Part shown: positions 1 through 7,745 of the stretch, in pieces
Position numbering within the stretch: the stretch's first letter is position 1
Layout of the letters: each line of letters opens with the position of its first letter
Assembly (NCBI RefSeq): GCF_900115095.1
Contig: NZ_FOVH01000003.1
Location: forward strand, 62,001 to 126,000
From: Actinomadura madurae
GTDB taxonomy: Bacteria > Actinomycetota > Actinomycetes > Streptosporangiales > Streptosporangiaceae
Direction of reading: 5' to 3'
DNA: 64,000 nucleotides
The notes under the pieces: model-generated
Told to the model about the DNA's origin: nothing
The model's input: the letters and a program-made list of their open reading frames with translations, nothing else
The model's database searches: none
Program-made: the position numbers and the translations under genes

Positions 1-219
1 GGCGTTACGGGCGGGTGACGGTGCCCGCCGCTCATTCGCTGTGCCATGCGTCCGCCCCTTTCGCGTACGCTGTCCAGTCTTTGCGTGCGGGCCGCTCGCC
101 TATATCGGGTGCGACCCCCATATCGGCGGTGTGGATCATGTATCCGCAGGTGGCGGAGGCGCCTTCCGGTGCCGCGCGCCTACCATGGACGCGGGAGACG
201 CGGGACCGGAGGTGATCGG

Positions 220-879
220 GTGCACACTCGGGAGTCGGCCACGCGGATACTGCTGGCCGACGATCACGCGCTGGTGCGGCGCGGGCTGCGCCTGATCCTG
301 GACGCCGAGCCCGACCTGACCGTGGTCGCGGAGGCCGCCGACGGGGCGGAGGCGATCGACGCGCTCGGCGACGGCGGCGTCGACCTGGCGATCCTCGACA
401 TCGCGATGCCGCGCATGACGGGCCTGCAGGCGGCGCGGGAGATCTCCCGCCGCTTCCCCACGGTCCGGACGCTGATCCTGTCGATGTACGACAACGAGCA
501 GTACCTGTTCGAGGCGCTGAAGGCGGGCGCGTCCGGCTACGTGCTGAAGTCGGTCGCCGACCGCGACCTGCTGCACGCCGTCCGGGCCGCGATGCGCGGC
601 GAGCCGTTCCTGTACCCGGCCGCCGTCACGGTGCTGATCCGCGAGTTCCTGGCCCGCGACCGGGACGGCGACGGCCCCGACGGCATCCTCACCCCCCGCG
701 AGGAGGAGATCATCAAGCTGATCGCGGAGGGGTACTCCTCCAAGCAGATCGCCGAGCTGCTGACGATCAGCGTCAAGACCGTCGACCGGCACCGCGCGAA
801 CATCCTCGGCAAGCTCGGCATGCGCGACCGGCTGGAGCTGGCGAAGTACGCGATCCGCGTCGGGCTCGTCGAGCCCTGA
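220..879 (+). CDS. LuxR/NarL-family response regulator
   Basis: Two-component DNA-binding response regulator of 219 aa. The receiver domain (about residues 8-125) has the acidic pair D14-D15, the phosphoacceptor D60 in the ILDIAMP motif and the K of the YVLKS motif. The C-terminal LuxR helix-turn-helix starts at LTPREEEI and contains the recognition stretch ISVKTVDRHR. The GTG at 220 was chosen because GGAGG at 209-213 lies just upstream and the receiver domain begins directly after it; translation further upstream looks like noise. The gene converges with the histidine kinase at 896-1870, only 16 bp away, which is its most likely partner. The target genes cannot be read from the sequence. 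Confidence 0.9.
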   Translation: MHTRESATRILLADDHALVRRGLRLILDAEPDLTVVAEAADGAEAIDALGDGGVDLAILDIAMPRMTGLQAAREISRRFPTVRTLILSMYDNEQYLFEALKAGASGYVLKSVADRDLLHAVRAAMRGEPFLYPAAVTVLIREFLARDRDGDGPDGILTPREEEIIKLIAEGYSSKQIAELLTISVKTVDRHRANILGKLGMRDRLELAKYAIRVGLVEP

Positions 880-895
880 CCCTCGGCCGCGCGCC

Positions 896-1870
896 TCAGC
901 CGCGGCGGTCGCCGGGCGGCGGGACGACCAGCCTCACCTCGGTGCCGCCGCCGTCCGCCGGCCCGATCGTGAGCTGCGCGCCGATGAGCATCGCGCGCTC
1001 CCGCATCCCGTGGATCCCCGACCCCACCTCGGTGGGCGGGCCGGAACCGTCGTCCACCACCCGCAGGACCACGCGGCCGTCCGCGTCCTGGGTCAGCGAC
1101 AGCTCGGCGTTCCGCGCGCCCGAGTGCCGCCACACGTTCGTCAGGCCCTCCTGCGCGATCCGGTAGATCACCAGCTCGGCGTCCGGGCCGAGCCCCTCCA
1201 GTCCGGCGTGGACGCGGCGGGTGACGTGCGGGCCGCCCGTCCCGGAGAACTCCGCGGCCAGGGCGGTGAGCGCGCTGCCCAGGCCCAGGTCGTCCAGGAC
1301 GCCGGGGCGCAGCCGCCGGGCCACGCGGCGCACCTCGTCCAGGCTCGACCGGACGACCTCCTGGACGCCCCGCAGCTCCTCGGCGACCTCCTCCGGCGCC
1401 CGGTTCACCACCGACTTCAGCTCCAGCAGCACCACCGTGAGGGTCTGGCCGATCTCGTCGTGCAGCTCCTGGGCGATGCGGCTCCGCTCCGCCTCCTGCG
1501 CGTCGAGCACGAGGGCGGTGCTGGTGCTGCGCTCGGCCTCCAGCCGGTCGAGCATCGCGTTGAACTGGTCGACGAGGTGGAACAGGTCGCCGTTCCCGCC
1601 CTTCGCGAGCCGGTCGCCGGAGCGCAGCGAGTTCATCCGCGCCATCAGCGCGGTGAGGGCCTCCAGGGGCGCCAGGCTGGCGCGCAGAAGGAACGCGTTC
1701 GCCGCCATCATCACCGCCAGCCCGATCGCGAGGACGGGCAGCTCGCGCAGCAGGATCGGCGACGACACGGTCACCGGCCCGACGGCGAGCGCGGCCGTGC
1801 CGACCGCGAAGATCAGCCCGTTGATGCCGAGGATGCGCCAGTACAGCGCCGACGCGGGTGTCCTGCTCAT
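896..1870 (-). CDS. NarL-type sensor histidine kinase
   Basis: Membrane sensor kinase of 324 aa. Two hydrophobic segments (about 12-31 and 46-63) are followed by a HAMP-like linker, a HisKA_3 dimerisation domain with phosphorylatable H137 in the ELHDEIGQTL motif, and a HATPase domain ending in the GSGIHGMRERA glycine-rich motif. The region between the two membrane segments is very short, so this kinase probably senses inside the membrane or through a partner rather than with a large external domain. It lies tail-to-tail with the response regulator at 220-879. The unusual point is that the pair is convergent rather than an operon, so the two proteins are transcribed independently. Confidence 0.9.
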   Translation of the reverse strand: MSRTPASALYWRILGINGLIFAVGTAALAVGPVTVSSPILLRELPVLAIGLAVMMAANAFLLRASLAPLEALTALMARMNSLRSGDRLAKGGNGDLFHLVDQFNAMLDRLEAERSTSTALVLDAQEAERSRIAQELHDEIGQTLTVVLLELKSVVNRAPEEVAEELRGVQEVVRSSLDEVRRVARRLRPGVLDDLGLGSALTALAAEFSGTGGPHVTRRVHAGLEGLGPDAELVIYRIAQEGLTNVWRHSGARNAELSLTQDADGRVVLRVVDDGSGPPTEVGSGIHGMRERAMLIGAQLTIGPADGGGTEVRLVVPPPGDRRG

Positions 1871-2028
1871 GAGACCACGTCACCGCATCGGGGACGGTGT
1901 TGTCCATGCGTGACACCCGGCGGAGTGCCTGCATGACGGCCGTCCGCCGTTATGGGGTGTCGGCCCGATGGTGGCGCCCCGCCTCTTCGCCGATGGTGGA
2001 AGGCGAGCGCAGGCAGGAGGTGGGGATC

Positions 2029-2715
2029 ATGGGCGCACTCGCCGCACAGGCGAGCCCGCCGGCCTTTCCCGCCGCCTTCCTCATCGTCCTCGGGCTGCTG
2101 GCGGCCACGGTCGCGGCCTCCGGGCTGCGGCGGGTCGAGCCGGACGAACGGCTGGTCGTCCGGCGGTCCGGGCGGACGCGCGGCGTCCGCGAACCCGGGC
2201 TGCGGTACCTGGTGCCGCTCGCCGACTCCGGCGTGCGCGTCCCCGCCGGGGCCCGCTCGTACGGCCTCTGGTTCAGGGCGATGACCAGGGACGGCGTGCC
2301 GGTGCGGATCAAGGCGCTGGCCGAGTTGCGGGTCGACGACCCGGCGGCCTACGCCGCGTCCGCCGAGACGCCGTCCTCCGCCGTGCCGTCCTTGGCCGTG
2401 TCGTCCTTTTCGGTGTCGTCCTTCGCCGTGCAGGCCGCCGCCGAGGCGGCGCTGCGCGGGGTGATGGCGGACCGGGACCTGGCGGACCTGCCGTCCCTGC
2501 TGGCGGGCGGGGACGACCCGGAGCTGGTCCGGCGCGTCGGCGAGGCGGTCCGGCCCTGGGGAGTGGCCGCGCGGCTCGTCTCCGTCACCGACGCGGCGGT
2601 CCCGGTCCGCGCCGGCCCGCGGCCGGCCGCCCCCGCCCCGCGGCTGCCCCCTACCGGCCGGGCGGCGGCAGGCCGTGGCGGTGCAGGCGGGACCGGCGCA
2701 GGTCGTCCGAGCTGA
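2029..2715 (+). CDS. SPFH/Band-7-like membrane protein
   Basis: Protein of 228 aa with one N-terminal hydrophobic helix (about residues 14-34), then a stretch typical of the start of an SPFH/prohibitin domain: V-x-P-x-E-R-L-V-V-R-R-S-G-R, a G-L-R-Y-L-V-P motif, and a segment specifying exposure to intracellular ligand-free strands. Such proteins scaffold membrane microdomains or protease complexes. It is shorter than the family's usual 280-350 aa and ends in an Ala/Pro/Gly-rich tail without the usual coiled coil. The ATG at 2029 is preceded by AGGAGG (2015-2020). The 3' end overlaps the convergent gene at 2651-2968 by 65 bp. A serine-rich repeat (about residues 115-130) interrupts the domain, so it may be divergent. 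Confidence 0.75.
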   Translation: MGALAAQASPPAFPAAFLIVLGLLAATVAASGLRRVEPDERLVVRRSGRTRGVREPGLRYLVPLADSGVRVPAGARSYGLWFRAMTRDGVPVRIKALAELRVDDPAAYAASAETPSSAVPSLAVSSFSVSSFAVQAAAEAALRGVMADRDLADLPSLLAGGDDPELVRRVGEAVRPWGVAARLVSVTDAAVPVRAGPRPAAPAPRLPPTGRAAAGRGGAGGTGAGRPS

Positions 2716-2968
2716 TCGCGACGGTGAGCGTGCTGGCGGCGAGCGCGAGCAGGGGGACCGCCACGCGCACCCAGACCGGGCCCGGCAGGAGGGCCAGCAG
2801 CAGGCAGACGGGCGCCATCACGTACAGGTGCCGCAGCAGGAGCCTGCCTCGCCAGCCGGCGTCGGTCAGGTCGTGCCGGACCCAGTCGAGATCGCCGGGC
2901 GGGAGCCGGAACCCCAGCGCGTACCGGGCCCGCCGGAGCGGGCCCGGATCGCCGGGAAGCCGGGCCAC
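2651..2968 (-). CDS. small membrane protein, DUF5313-like
   Basis: Protein of 105 aa. The N-terminal part carries an aromatic/basic motif (W-V-R-H-D-L-T-D-A-G-W-R-G-R) seen in small actinobacterial membrane proteins annotated DUF5313; it is followed by two hydrophobic helices (about 49-62 and 65-82) and a short basic tail. Function is unknown. It starts 9 bp after the end of the upstream minus-strand gene at 2978-4348, so the two are probably cotranscribed. The family call is from memory of the motif, and the coding assignment rests on the motif and on codon bias; the last 65 bp overlap the SPFH-like gene on the other strand. Confidence 0.65.
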   Translation of the reverse strand: MARLPGDPGPLRRARYALGFRLPPGDLDWVRHDLTDAGWRGRLLLRHLYVMAPVCLLLALLPGPVWVRVAVPLLALAASTLTVAISSDDLRRSRLHRHGLPPPGR

Positions 2969-2977
2969 GCGAACCCC

Positions 2978-4348
2978 TCAGAAGCCGCCGAAGTCTCCGC
3001 CGCCGCCGAAGTCGCCCCCGCCGAAGTCCCAGCCGCCGCCGACGTCTCCGCCGTCGCCGCCGAAGCCGCCCGACGGGTCGCCGTAGCCGCCGCCCCAGCC
3101 GCCCATCATCGAGCCGAGCATGGTGCCGATCATCATGCCGCTGAGCAGGTCGAGCCCGCCGTAGCCGTAGTAGTAGCCGCCGGCGTAGGGCGCGTAGGCG
3201 GGTCCGGCGTTCCAGTACGGCCGCCGGTCGCCGTCGTAGGGGACCATCCGGATGTCCGGGTCGTGCCCGTGCAGGACGGCCTCCGCGTCCGCCGCGCACG
3301 CCGGGACGGACCGGGCCACGCCGCCGGGCGGCGCCCACGTGACGTCCTTGGCGGACGGACCGTGCTGCGGGTTGAAGAAGCAGGGTGCGCGCCGCTCGGG
3401 GACGGGTTCGCCCGCCTGCCGGGCGCGGGTCGCCGTCATGTAGTAGCGGCCTTCCTCCAGCGCGGTGGTGACGTCCTGCATGTCCTCGGGCCTGGCCGCG
3501 CGTTCGGTGGCCGATTTCGCCTGGTCGTAGGCGTTCATCGCGCGCTCGTAGTCGGCGCGGGTGTCGGGTTCGAGGTCCTTGTCCATGACGTTCAGGTCGA
3601 GGCGGGCGATGTCCTCGCCGAGGAGGGTGACGTCCTCCTCCACCCCGGCCTTGAGGTCCTCCATGCGCCGCGCGTCCCGCTCCTGCCGCCGCTTGCGGAC
3701 GACGAGGAACGAGCCCGTGGCGACCGCGGCCAGCGCGATGAGCACGCCGAGCGTCACGTACATGCCGATCGTGCTGGACCGGGCCTGGTCGTCGACCTTC
3801 TTCTCGGTGAGGTTCGAGAAGTCGATCAGCCGCTGCTTGAGCGGCACGCCGTTGGTCCGGGTGACGATCTGGTTGATCTCCCGGCTGTCGAGCTTCTTGG
3901 AGATCGCGGCCATGCGGCCGCCGTCGGCGGTGACCGCGACATAGGTCTGGCCCTCGCCGACGCGGTCGGCGACCGCCCGCAGCATCCGGCCGGCCTGCTC
4001 GCCGGTGACGCCGTCGCGCACCACGACGGCCCGGATGTCGGCGTCGCTGTCGCCGCCGAGAGTCGTCTTGATCTCGTTCTGGTCGGCCGGGGACAGCACG
4101 TTCCCGGCGCCGCTGGTCACGTACAGCCGCGAGTCGATGAGCCCCTTCGCGATCTGCCCGACCGTGTCGTCGGCGGCGGCCCGGGGCGCCGCGGCCTGGG
4201 CCGCGACGGTCCGCGCGGCCGGTGTGCTCTCTGCTGGGGCGGCCTGCGCCGGGGCGGCAAGGGCGAACGCCGGCGCGGCGACGGCGGCGATGATCGCCGA
4301 GACGGCGCCCCGGCGAGCCGCCCGGATGGCCCGGTTCTCGGTGTTCAT
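2978..4348 (-). CDS. secreted, membrane-anchored TPM-like protein with Gly-rich tail
   Basis: Protein of 456 aa. Residues 1-40 form a basic start and Ala-rich hydrophobic segment that look like a signal peptide. The region of about 65-185 resembles the extracytoplasmic TPM (Psb32-type) fold found in membrane proteins of actinomycetes, and is followed by a membrane helix near residues 200-222 and a basic-acidic, possibly helical stretch (about 225-310). The last 90 residues are rich in Gly, Tyr and Met and end in GGGDFGGGGDFGGF-like repeats. No catalytic motif was recognised. The ATG at 4346-4348 was chosen because the signal sequence begins there; the reading frame remains open far upstream but overlaps accA3 there. 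Family assignment is tentative. Confidence 0.75.
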   Translation of the reverse strand: MNTENRAIRAARRGAVSAIIAAVAAPAFALAAPAQAAPAESTPAARTVAAQAAAPRAAADDTVGQIAKGLIDSRLYVTSGAGNVLSPADQNEIKTTLGGDSDADIRAVVVRDGVTGEQAGRMLRAVADRVGEGQTYVAVTADGGRMAAISKKLDSREINQIVTRTNGVPLKQRLIDFSNLTEKKVDDQARSSTIGMYVTLGVLIALAAVATGSFLVVRKRRQERDARRMEDLKAGVEEDVTLLGEDIARLDLNVMDKDLEPDTRADYERAMNAYDQAKSATERAARPEDMQDVTTALEEGRYYMTATRARQAGEPVPERRAPCFFNPQHGPSAKDVTWAPPGGVARSVPACAADAEAVLHGHDPDIRMVPYDGDRRPYWNAGPAYAPYAGGYYYGYGGLDLLSGMMIGTMLGSMMGGWGGGYGDPSGGFGGDGGDVGGGWDFGGGDFGGGGDFGGF

Positions 4349-4449
4349 GTCTCCAGTCTGCCCACGTGGACCCGCCGATGCGTCGTCCGCGGGACGGATT
4401 TGCGCGGACGATGCGTGGGTGCCGCCCCCCAGGGACCGGGCCGGACCGG

Positions 4450-6213
4450 TCAGGAGTCCTTGATGTCGCAGATCACCGCGCCGGCGGAGACGGTCTGGCC
4501 GACCTCGGCGGACAGCCCGGTGAGCGTCCCCGCCTTGTGGGCGGTGAGCGGCTGCTCCATCTTCATGGCCTCCAGCACGACGATGGTGTCGCCGGCCTCC
4601 ACGGTCGCGCCGTCCTCGACGACGATCTTGACGATGGTGCCCTGCATCGGGCTGACCAGGGAGTCGCCGGACGCCTGCGCGCCGCCGCCCTTCCGCGCGC
4701 CGCGCCGCCGGGCGGGCCTGTCCTGGCCGGCGGGCGCCGCGGACGCGCCGAGCCCGGCGGGCAGCACGACCTCGATGCGCCGGCCGCCGACCTCGACGGT
4801 GACGCGCTCCCGCTCGCCCGGCTCCTCCTCGCCCGGCACGGGCGCCTCGTGCGGCGGGATCGTGTTCTCGAACTCCGTCTCGATCCACCGGGTGTGGACG
4901 GCGAACGGCGCCGCGTCGTCCGCCGGGACGAACGCCGGGTCGTCCAGCACCGCCCGGTGGAACGGCAGGACGGTCGGCATCCCCTCGATGACGAACTCGG
5001 CGAGCGCCCGGCGGGACCGCTCGACGGCCTGCCGGCGCGTCGCGCCCGTCACGATCAGCTTGGCGACCAGCGAGTCGAACTCCTGCGGGACGGTCTGCCC
5101 GGCCTCGTAGCCGGCGTCCAGCCGGACCCCGGGCCCGGTCGGGGGCCGCCACCCGGTCAGGGTGCCGACGGCGGGCAGGAAGCCGCGTCCGGCGTCCTCG
5201 GCGTTCAGCCGGAACTCGATCGAGTGGCCGCGCAGCTCCGGGTCGCCGTAGCCGAGCTCCTCGCCGTCGGCGATGCGGAACATCTCCCGGACGAGGTCCA
5301 CCCCGGCGACCTCCTCGGTGACCGGGTGCTCGACCTGGAGGCGGGTGTTGACCTCCAGGAAGGAGATCGTGCCGTCCTGGCCGACGAGGAACTCGCACGT
5401 CCCGGCGCCGACGTAGCCGGCCTCCTTCAGGATGGCCTTGGACGAGCCGTACAGCAGGTCGAGCTGCTCGTCCGACAGGTAGGGCGCCGGAGCCTCCTCG
5501 ACGAGCTTCTGGTGGCGCCGCTGGAGCGAGCAGTCGCGGGTGGAGACGACGACCACGTTGCCGTGCTTGTCGGCGAGGCACTGGGTCTCGACGTGCCGGG
5601 GCTTGTCGAGGTACCGCTCGACGAAGCACTCGCCGCGCCCGAACGCGCCCACGGCCTCCCGGACGGCGGACTCGTACAGCTCGGCGACCTCGTCCAGCGC
5701 GCGGGCGACCTTCAGGCCGCGCCCGCCGCCCCCGAACGCCGCCTTGATCGCGATGGGCAGGCCGTGCTCCTCGGCGAACGCGACCACCTCGTCCGCGCCG
5801 GACACCGGGTCCCTGGTCCCGGCGACCAGCGGCGCGCCGACCTTCTGCGCGATGTGCCGGGCCTGCACCTTGTCGCCGAGCGCGGTGATCGCCGCGGGCG
5901 GCGGGCCGATCCAGGTCAGGCCGGCGTTCTCCACGGCGGTGGCGAAGTCGGCGTTCTCGGCCAGGAACCCGTAGCCGGGGTGGACGGCGTCCGCGCCGGA
6001 CTCGGCGGCGATCTTCAGCAGCTTCCCGATGTCCAGGTAGCTCTCGGCCGCAGTCCGCCCGCCGAGGGCGAACGCCTCGTCGGCGACCCGAACGTGCAGC
6101 GCCTCCAGATCGGGCTCGGCGTACACCGCCACGCTGGCCAGCCCCGCGTCGCGGCAGGCACGGGCGATACGGACCGCGATCTCACCGCGGTTGGCGATCA
6201 GGACTTTGCGCAC
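4450..6213 (-). CDS. accA3: acyl-CoA carboxylase alpha subunit (biotin carboxylase + carrier)
   Basis: This 587-aa subunit carboxylates its own biotin with ATP and bicarbonate, for transfer to acetyl- or propionyl-CoA by a beta subunit. The biotin carboxylase N-domain starts at [12 protein letters not shown], the ATP-grasp part has the glycine-rich GGGGRGLKV loop and the [15 protein letters not shown] signature, and the C-terminal carrier domain has EAMKME with the biotinyl lysine at K551, 36 residues from the end as in the family. GTG at 6211-6213 was chosen because AGGAGG lies 8 nt upstream and it matches the family start ([10 protein letters not shown]); an in-frame TTG 18 bp upstream overlaps that ribosome site. 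Likely partners are accD/accE at 26.7-28.6 kb, and BirA at 35.1 kb can add the biotin. Confidence 0.97.
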   Translation of the reverse strand: MRKVLIANRGEIAVRIARACRDAGLASVAVYAEPDLEALHVRVADEAFALGGRTAAESYLDIGKLLKIAAESGADAVHPGYGFLAENADFATAVENAGLTWIGPPPAAITALGDKVQARHIAQKVGAPLVAGTRDPVSGADEVVAFAEEHGLPIAIKAAFGGGGRGLKVARALDEVAELYESAVREAVGAFGRGECFVERYLDKPRHVETQCLADKHGNVVVVSTRDCSLQRRHQKLVEEAPAPYLSDEQLDLLYGSSKAILKEAGYVGAGTCEFLVGQDGTISFLEVNTRLQVEHPVTEEVAGVDLVREMFRIADGEELGYGDPELRGHSIEFRLNAEDAGRGFLPAVGTLTGWRPPTGPGVRLDAGYEAGQTVPQEFDSLVAKLIVTGATRRQAVERSRRALAEFVIEGMPTVLPFHRAVLDDPAFVPADDAAPFAVHTRWIETEFENTIPPHEAPVPGEEEPGERERVTVEVGGRRIEVVLPAGLGASAAPAGQDRPARRRGARKGGGAQASGDSLVSPMQGTIVKIVVEDGATVEAGDTIVVLEAMKMEQPLTAHKAGTLTGLSAEVGQTVSAGAVICDIKDS

Positions 6214-6669
6214 GTGGGTCTCCTCCTTCAACCTCGCAGGCAGTCTAGATAACGGCCGTTCCAGGATTTCGTAAGCCCCTCCTTATCGGGCTCCCCGTCC
6301 CACATAGCGGGAGGTCGCAGGCAGGACGGTCCGCTGAGCCGGGGGCTGAGGGCGTCCCGCAGGCGTACGGCGATCGTCACCGCCGTGCCGCCGCGCTCAA
6401 GGGAAGGTGCTCAAGGGAACAAGCCCCGCCGGGACGGGTACGGCAAGTGCCCGACCTGCGCGAGGACCAAGGAGCTGAAGACGCTCCGGGAGGTCTCCCG
6501 GGACGCGGCCGCAGACCTGCTCGCCGAGATCGGCCGGCAAACGGTCGCCGTCCATTCCGGACGGCGACCCGAATGGGAGGAGCGCTGTCACGAGACGATG
6601 GCGGCGGACCGGTTCGGCAGGTGTACTCTCGGCTCGAATCTGCTCGCCAATGATCAGCGGGAGAGGCCG
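6214..6669 (+). other. region without a confident gene; coding-like stretch with CxxC
   Basis: This 456-bp stretch separates the divergent accA3 start from the lipoprotein gene. The left part (6214-6380) should hold the accA3 promoter; on the minus strand TAGACT (6242-6247) is a possible -10. From about 6385 (GTG) a frame runs without stops into the lipoprotein gene. Between 6420 and 6540 it has high G/C at third positions and encodes a K-C-P-T-C-A-R-T motif followed by a charged helix-like segment. It could be an N-terminal extension, a small zinc-ribbon-like protein or chance. I do not call it a gene, because no ribosome site or known family is visible. Confidence 0.4.
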
Positions 6670-7212
6670 ATGGTTCGCCCGTGGCCGTGCGCCGGCCTGG
6701 CGGTCGTCCTGGCCGCCTGCCTGCTGGCGCCCTCGTCCACGGTGCGGAGGGAGAACCCTCCCGTGGAGGACTACGTCACCGAGCAGCTCACCGTCGCCGC
6801 GCGCGCCTACCTCCAGCGCCGCTCCCAGGCCCTCGTGCAGAAGGGCGACCGCGACCGCGGCGACGCCCCCACCGAGATCCAGGGGGTGCGGATCTCCCCG
6901 CGGCTCGTCCGGTCGCAGGAGAGCGCCGTCCGGGAGCTGGAGGCCCGCAGCCGCGCCCCCGTCGAGGGCGGTCCCGCCTACACCGGTGCCCGCACCAGCC
7001 TGGACGGGGGGCACGCCTTCCGGACCGGGGACCGCATCACCCTGGAGGCGGTGGAGCACACCGAGATGCGCTACGGCAGCGGCAAGGTCACCCAGTCCGT
7101 GCGGCGCCGGTTCGTGTTCCGCACCCGGGGCGAGCAGATCACCCTGGTCGGCGAGCGCGTGCTGGACCCGGGCGCGCACCCGGTGAACGACCCGGTCGAC
7201 GACGGGCGCTGA
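6670..7212 (+). CDS. putative lipoprotein, unknown function
   Basis: Protein of 180 aa. The start M-V-R-P-W-P-C, a hydrophobic core and the lipobox L-A-A-C with C17 predict export and lipid attachment at the outer face of the membrane. The mature part begins with a Glu/Asp/Tyr-containing stretch and has a predicted beta-rich second half ending in a T-L-V-G-E-R-V-L-D-P motif; no named domain was recognised. The ATG at 6670 has a purine-rich GGGAGAGG just upstream and gives a clean signal sequence; the same frame stays open upstream to 6385. It is transcribed alone, 155 bp before the WXG100 gene. Confidence 0.75.
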   Translation: MVRPWPCAGLAVVLAACLLAPSSTVRRENPPVEDYVTEQLTVAARAYLQRRSQALVQKGDRDRGDAPTEIQGVRISPRLVRSQESAVRELEARSRAPVEGGPAYTGARTSLDGGHAFRTGDRITLEAVEHTEMRYGSGKVTQSVRRRFVFRTRGEQITLVGERVLDPGAHPVNDPVDDGR

Positions 7213-7367
7213 GGCGCTTTCCCGCATTCGACACGCCTCTGAAATCCGCTTGACGGGCTGTCATTATGGTCGTTTCGCTGGATAAACGTGATCGGTGAGG
7301 CGTAAGCTGGCGCCATTGTCCGCGAGCTGAAAACGTTCCACCGATCAGCGACGAAAGGGCCGGGGCG

Positions 7368-7637
7368 ATGGGCGACAAGCGCGGTGCCAACCTGGGTGAA
7401 CTCGAAGAACTGTCCCGCATCTTCAGCAAGCACTCCCGCAACCTGGACGCCCTGATCAAGGACCTGAACGGCCGCACCGTGAGCAGCAACGCCGTCTGGT
7501 GGGGCCCGAGCGCCGACCGTTTCCGCGCCGCCTGGGCCGAGGCCAAGACCGCGTTCGACAAGATGGCCATCGCCCTGGAGCAGGGCGGCCAGGACATCCG
7601 CAAGTCCCAGCAGAACATCGAGGCCGCCACCCGCTGA
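7368..7637 (+). CDS. WXG100-family protein, possible type VII secretion substrate
   Basis: Protein of 89 aa, the usual WXG100 length, predicted as two helices joined by a W-W-G-P turn that carries the W-x-G signature (about residues 44-46). WXG100 proteins form helical hairpin dimers and leave the cell through type VII secretion systems powered by an EccC/EssC ATPase; such an ATPase is encoded convergently at 7746-12254. The C terminus lacks an obvious YxxxD/E export motif. No second WXG100, EccB, EccD, EccE or mycosin gene lies nearby. The gene is monocistronic and followed by a strong hairpin (7653-7689). Confidence 0.85.
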   Translation: MGDKRGANLGELEELSRIFSKHSRNLDALIKDLNGRTVSSNAVWWGPSADRFRAAWAEAKTAFDKMAIALEQGGQDIRKSQQNIEAATR

Positions 7638-7652
7638 CGCCTCCCACGGACC

Positions 7653-7689
7653 GCGGGTCCCGGCCCATCCCCCCGAGGCCGGGACCCGC
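7653..7689 (+). terminator. intrinsic-type hairpin after the WXG100 gene
   Basis: A perfect 13-bp inverted repeat (GCGGGTCCCGGCC at 7653-7665 and its complement at 7677-7689) with an 11-nt loop begins 15 bp after the WXG100 stop codon. It has no following T run, which is normal for actinobacterial terminators. Confidence 0.75.
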
Positions 7690-7700
7690 ACCCATGTCAG

Positions 7701-7716
7701 GCGGGCGATCGCCCGC
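7701..7716. terminator. 16-bp palindrome between convergent genes
   Basis: GCGGGCGATCGCCCGC is a perfect palindrome between the WXG100 hairpin and the stop of the EccC-like gene at 7746. It may end minus-strand transcription, but it could instead be a protein-binding site. Confidence 0.4.
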
Positions 7717-7745
7717 ACGGCTCCGCGTCGGTCGGCAGGCCCGCG

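Noticed and set aside
3000..3075. Repetitive GCCGCCGAAG-type sequence that might be a non-coding repeat
   Set aside because: It encodes the Gly/Phe-rich C terminus of the protein at 2978-4348 and is read in frame.
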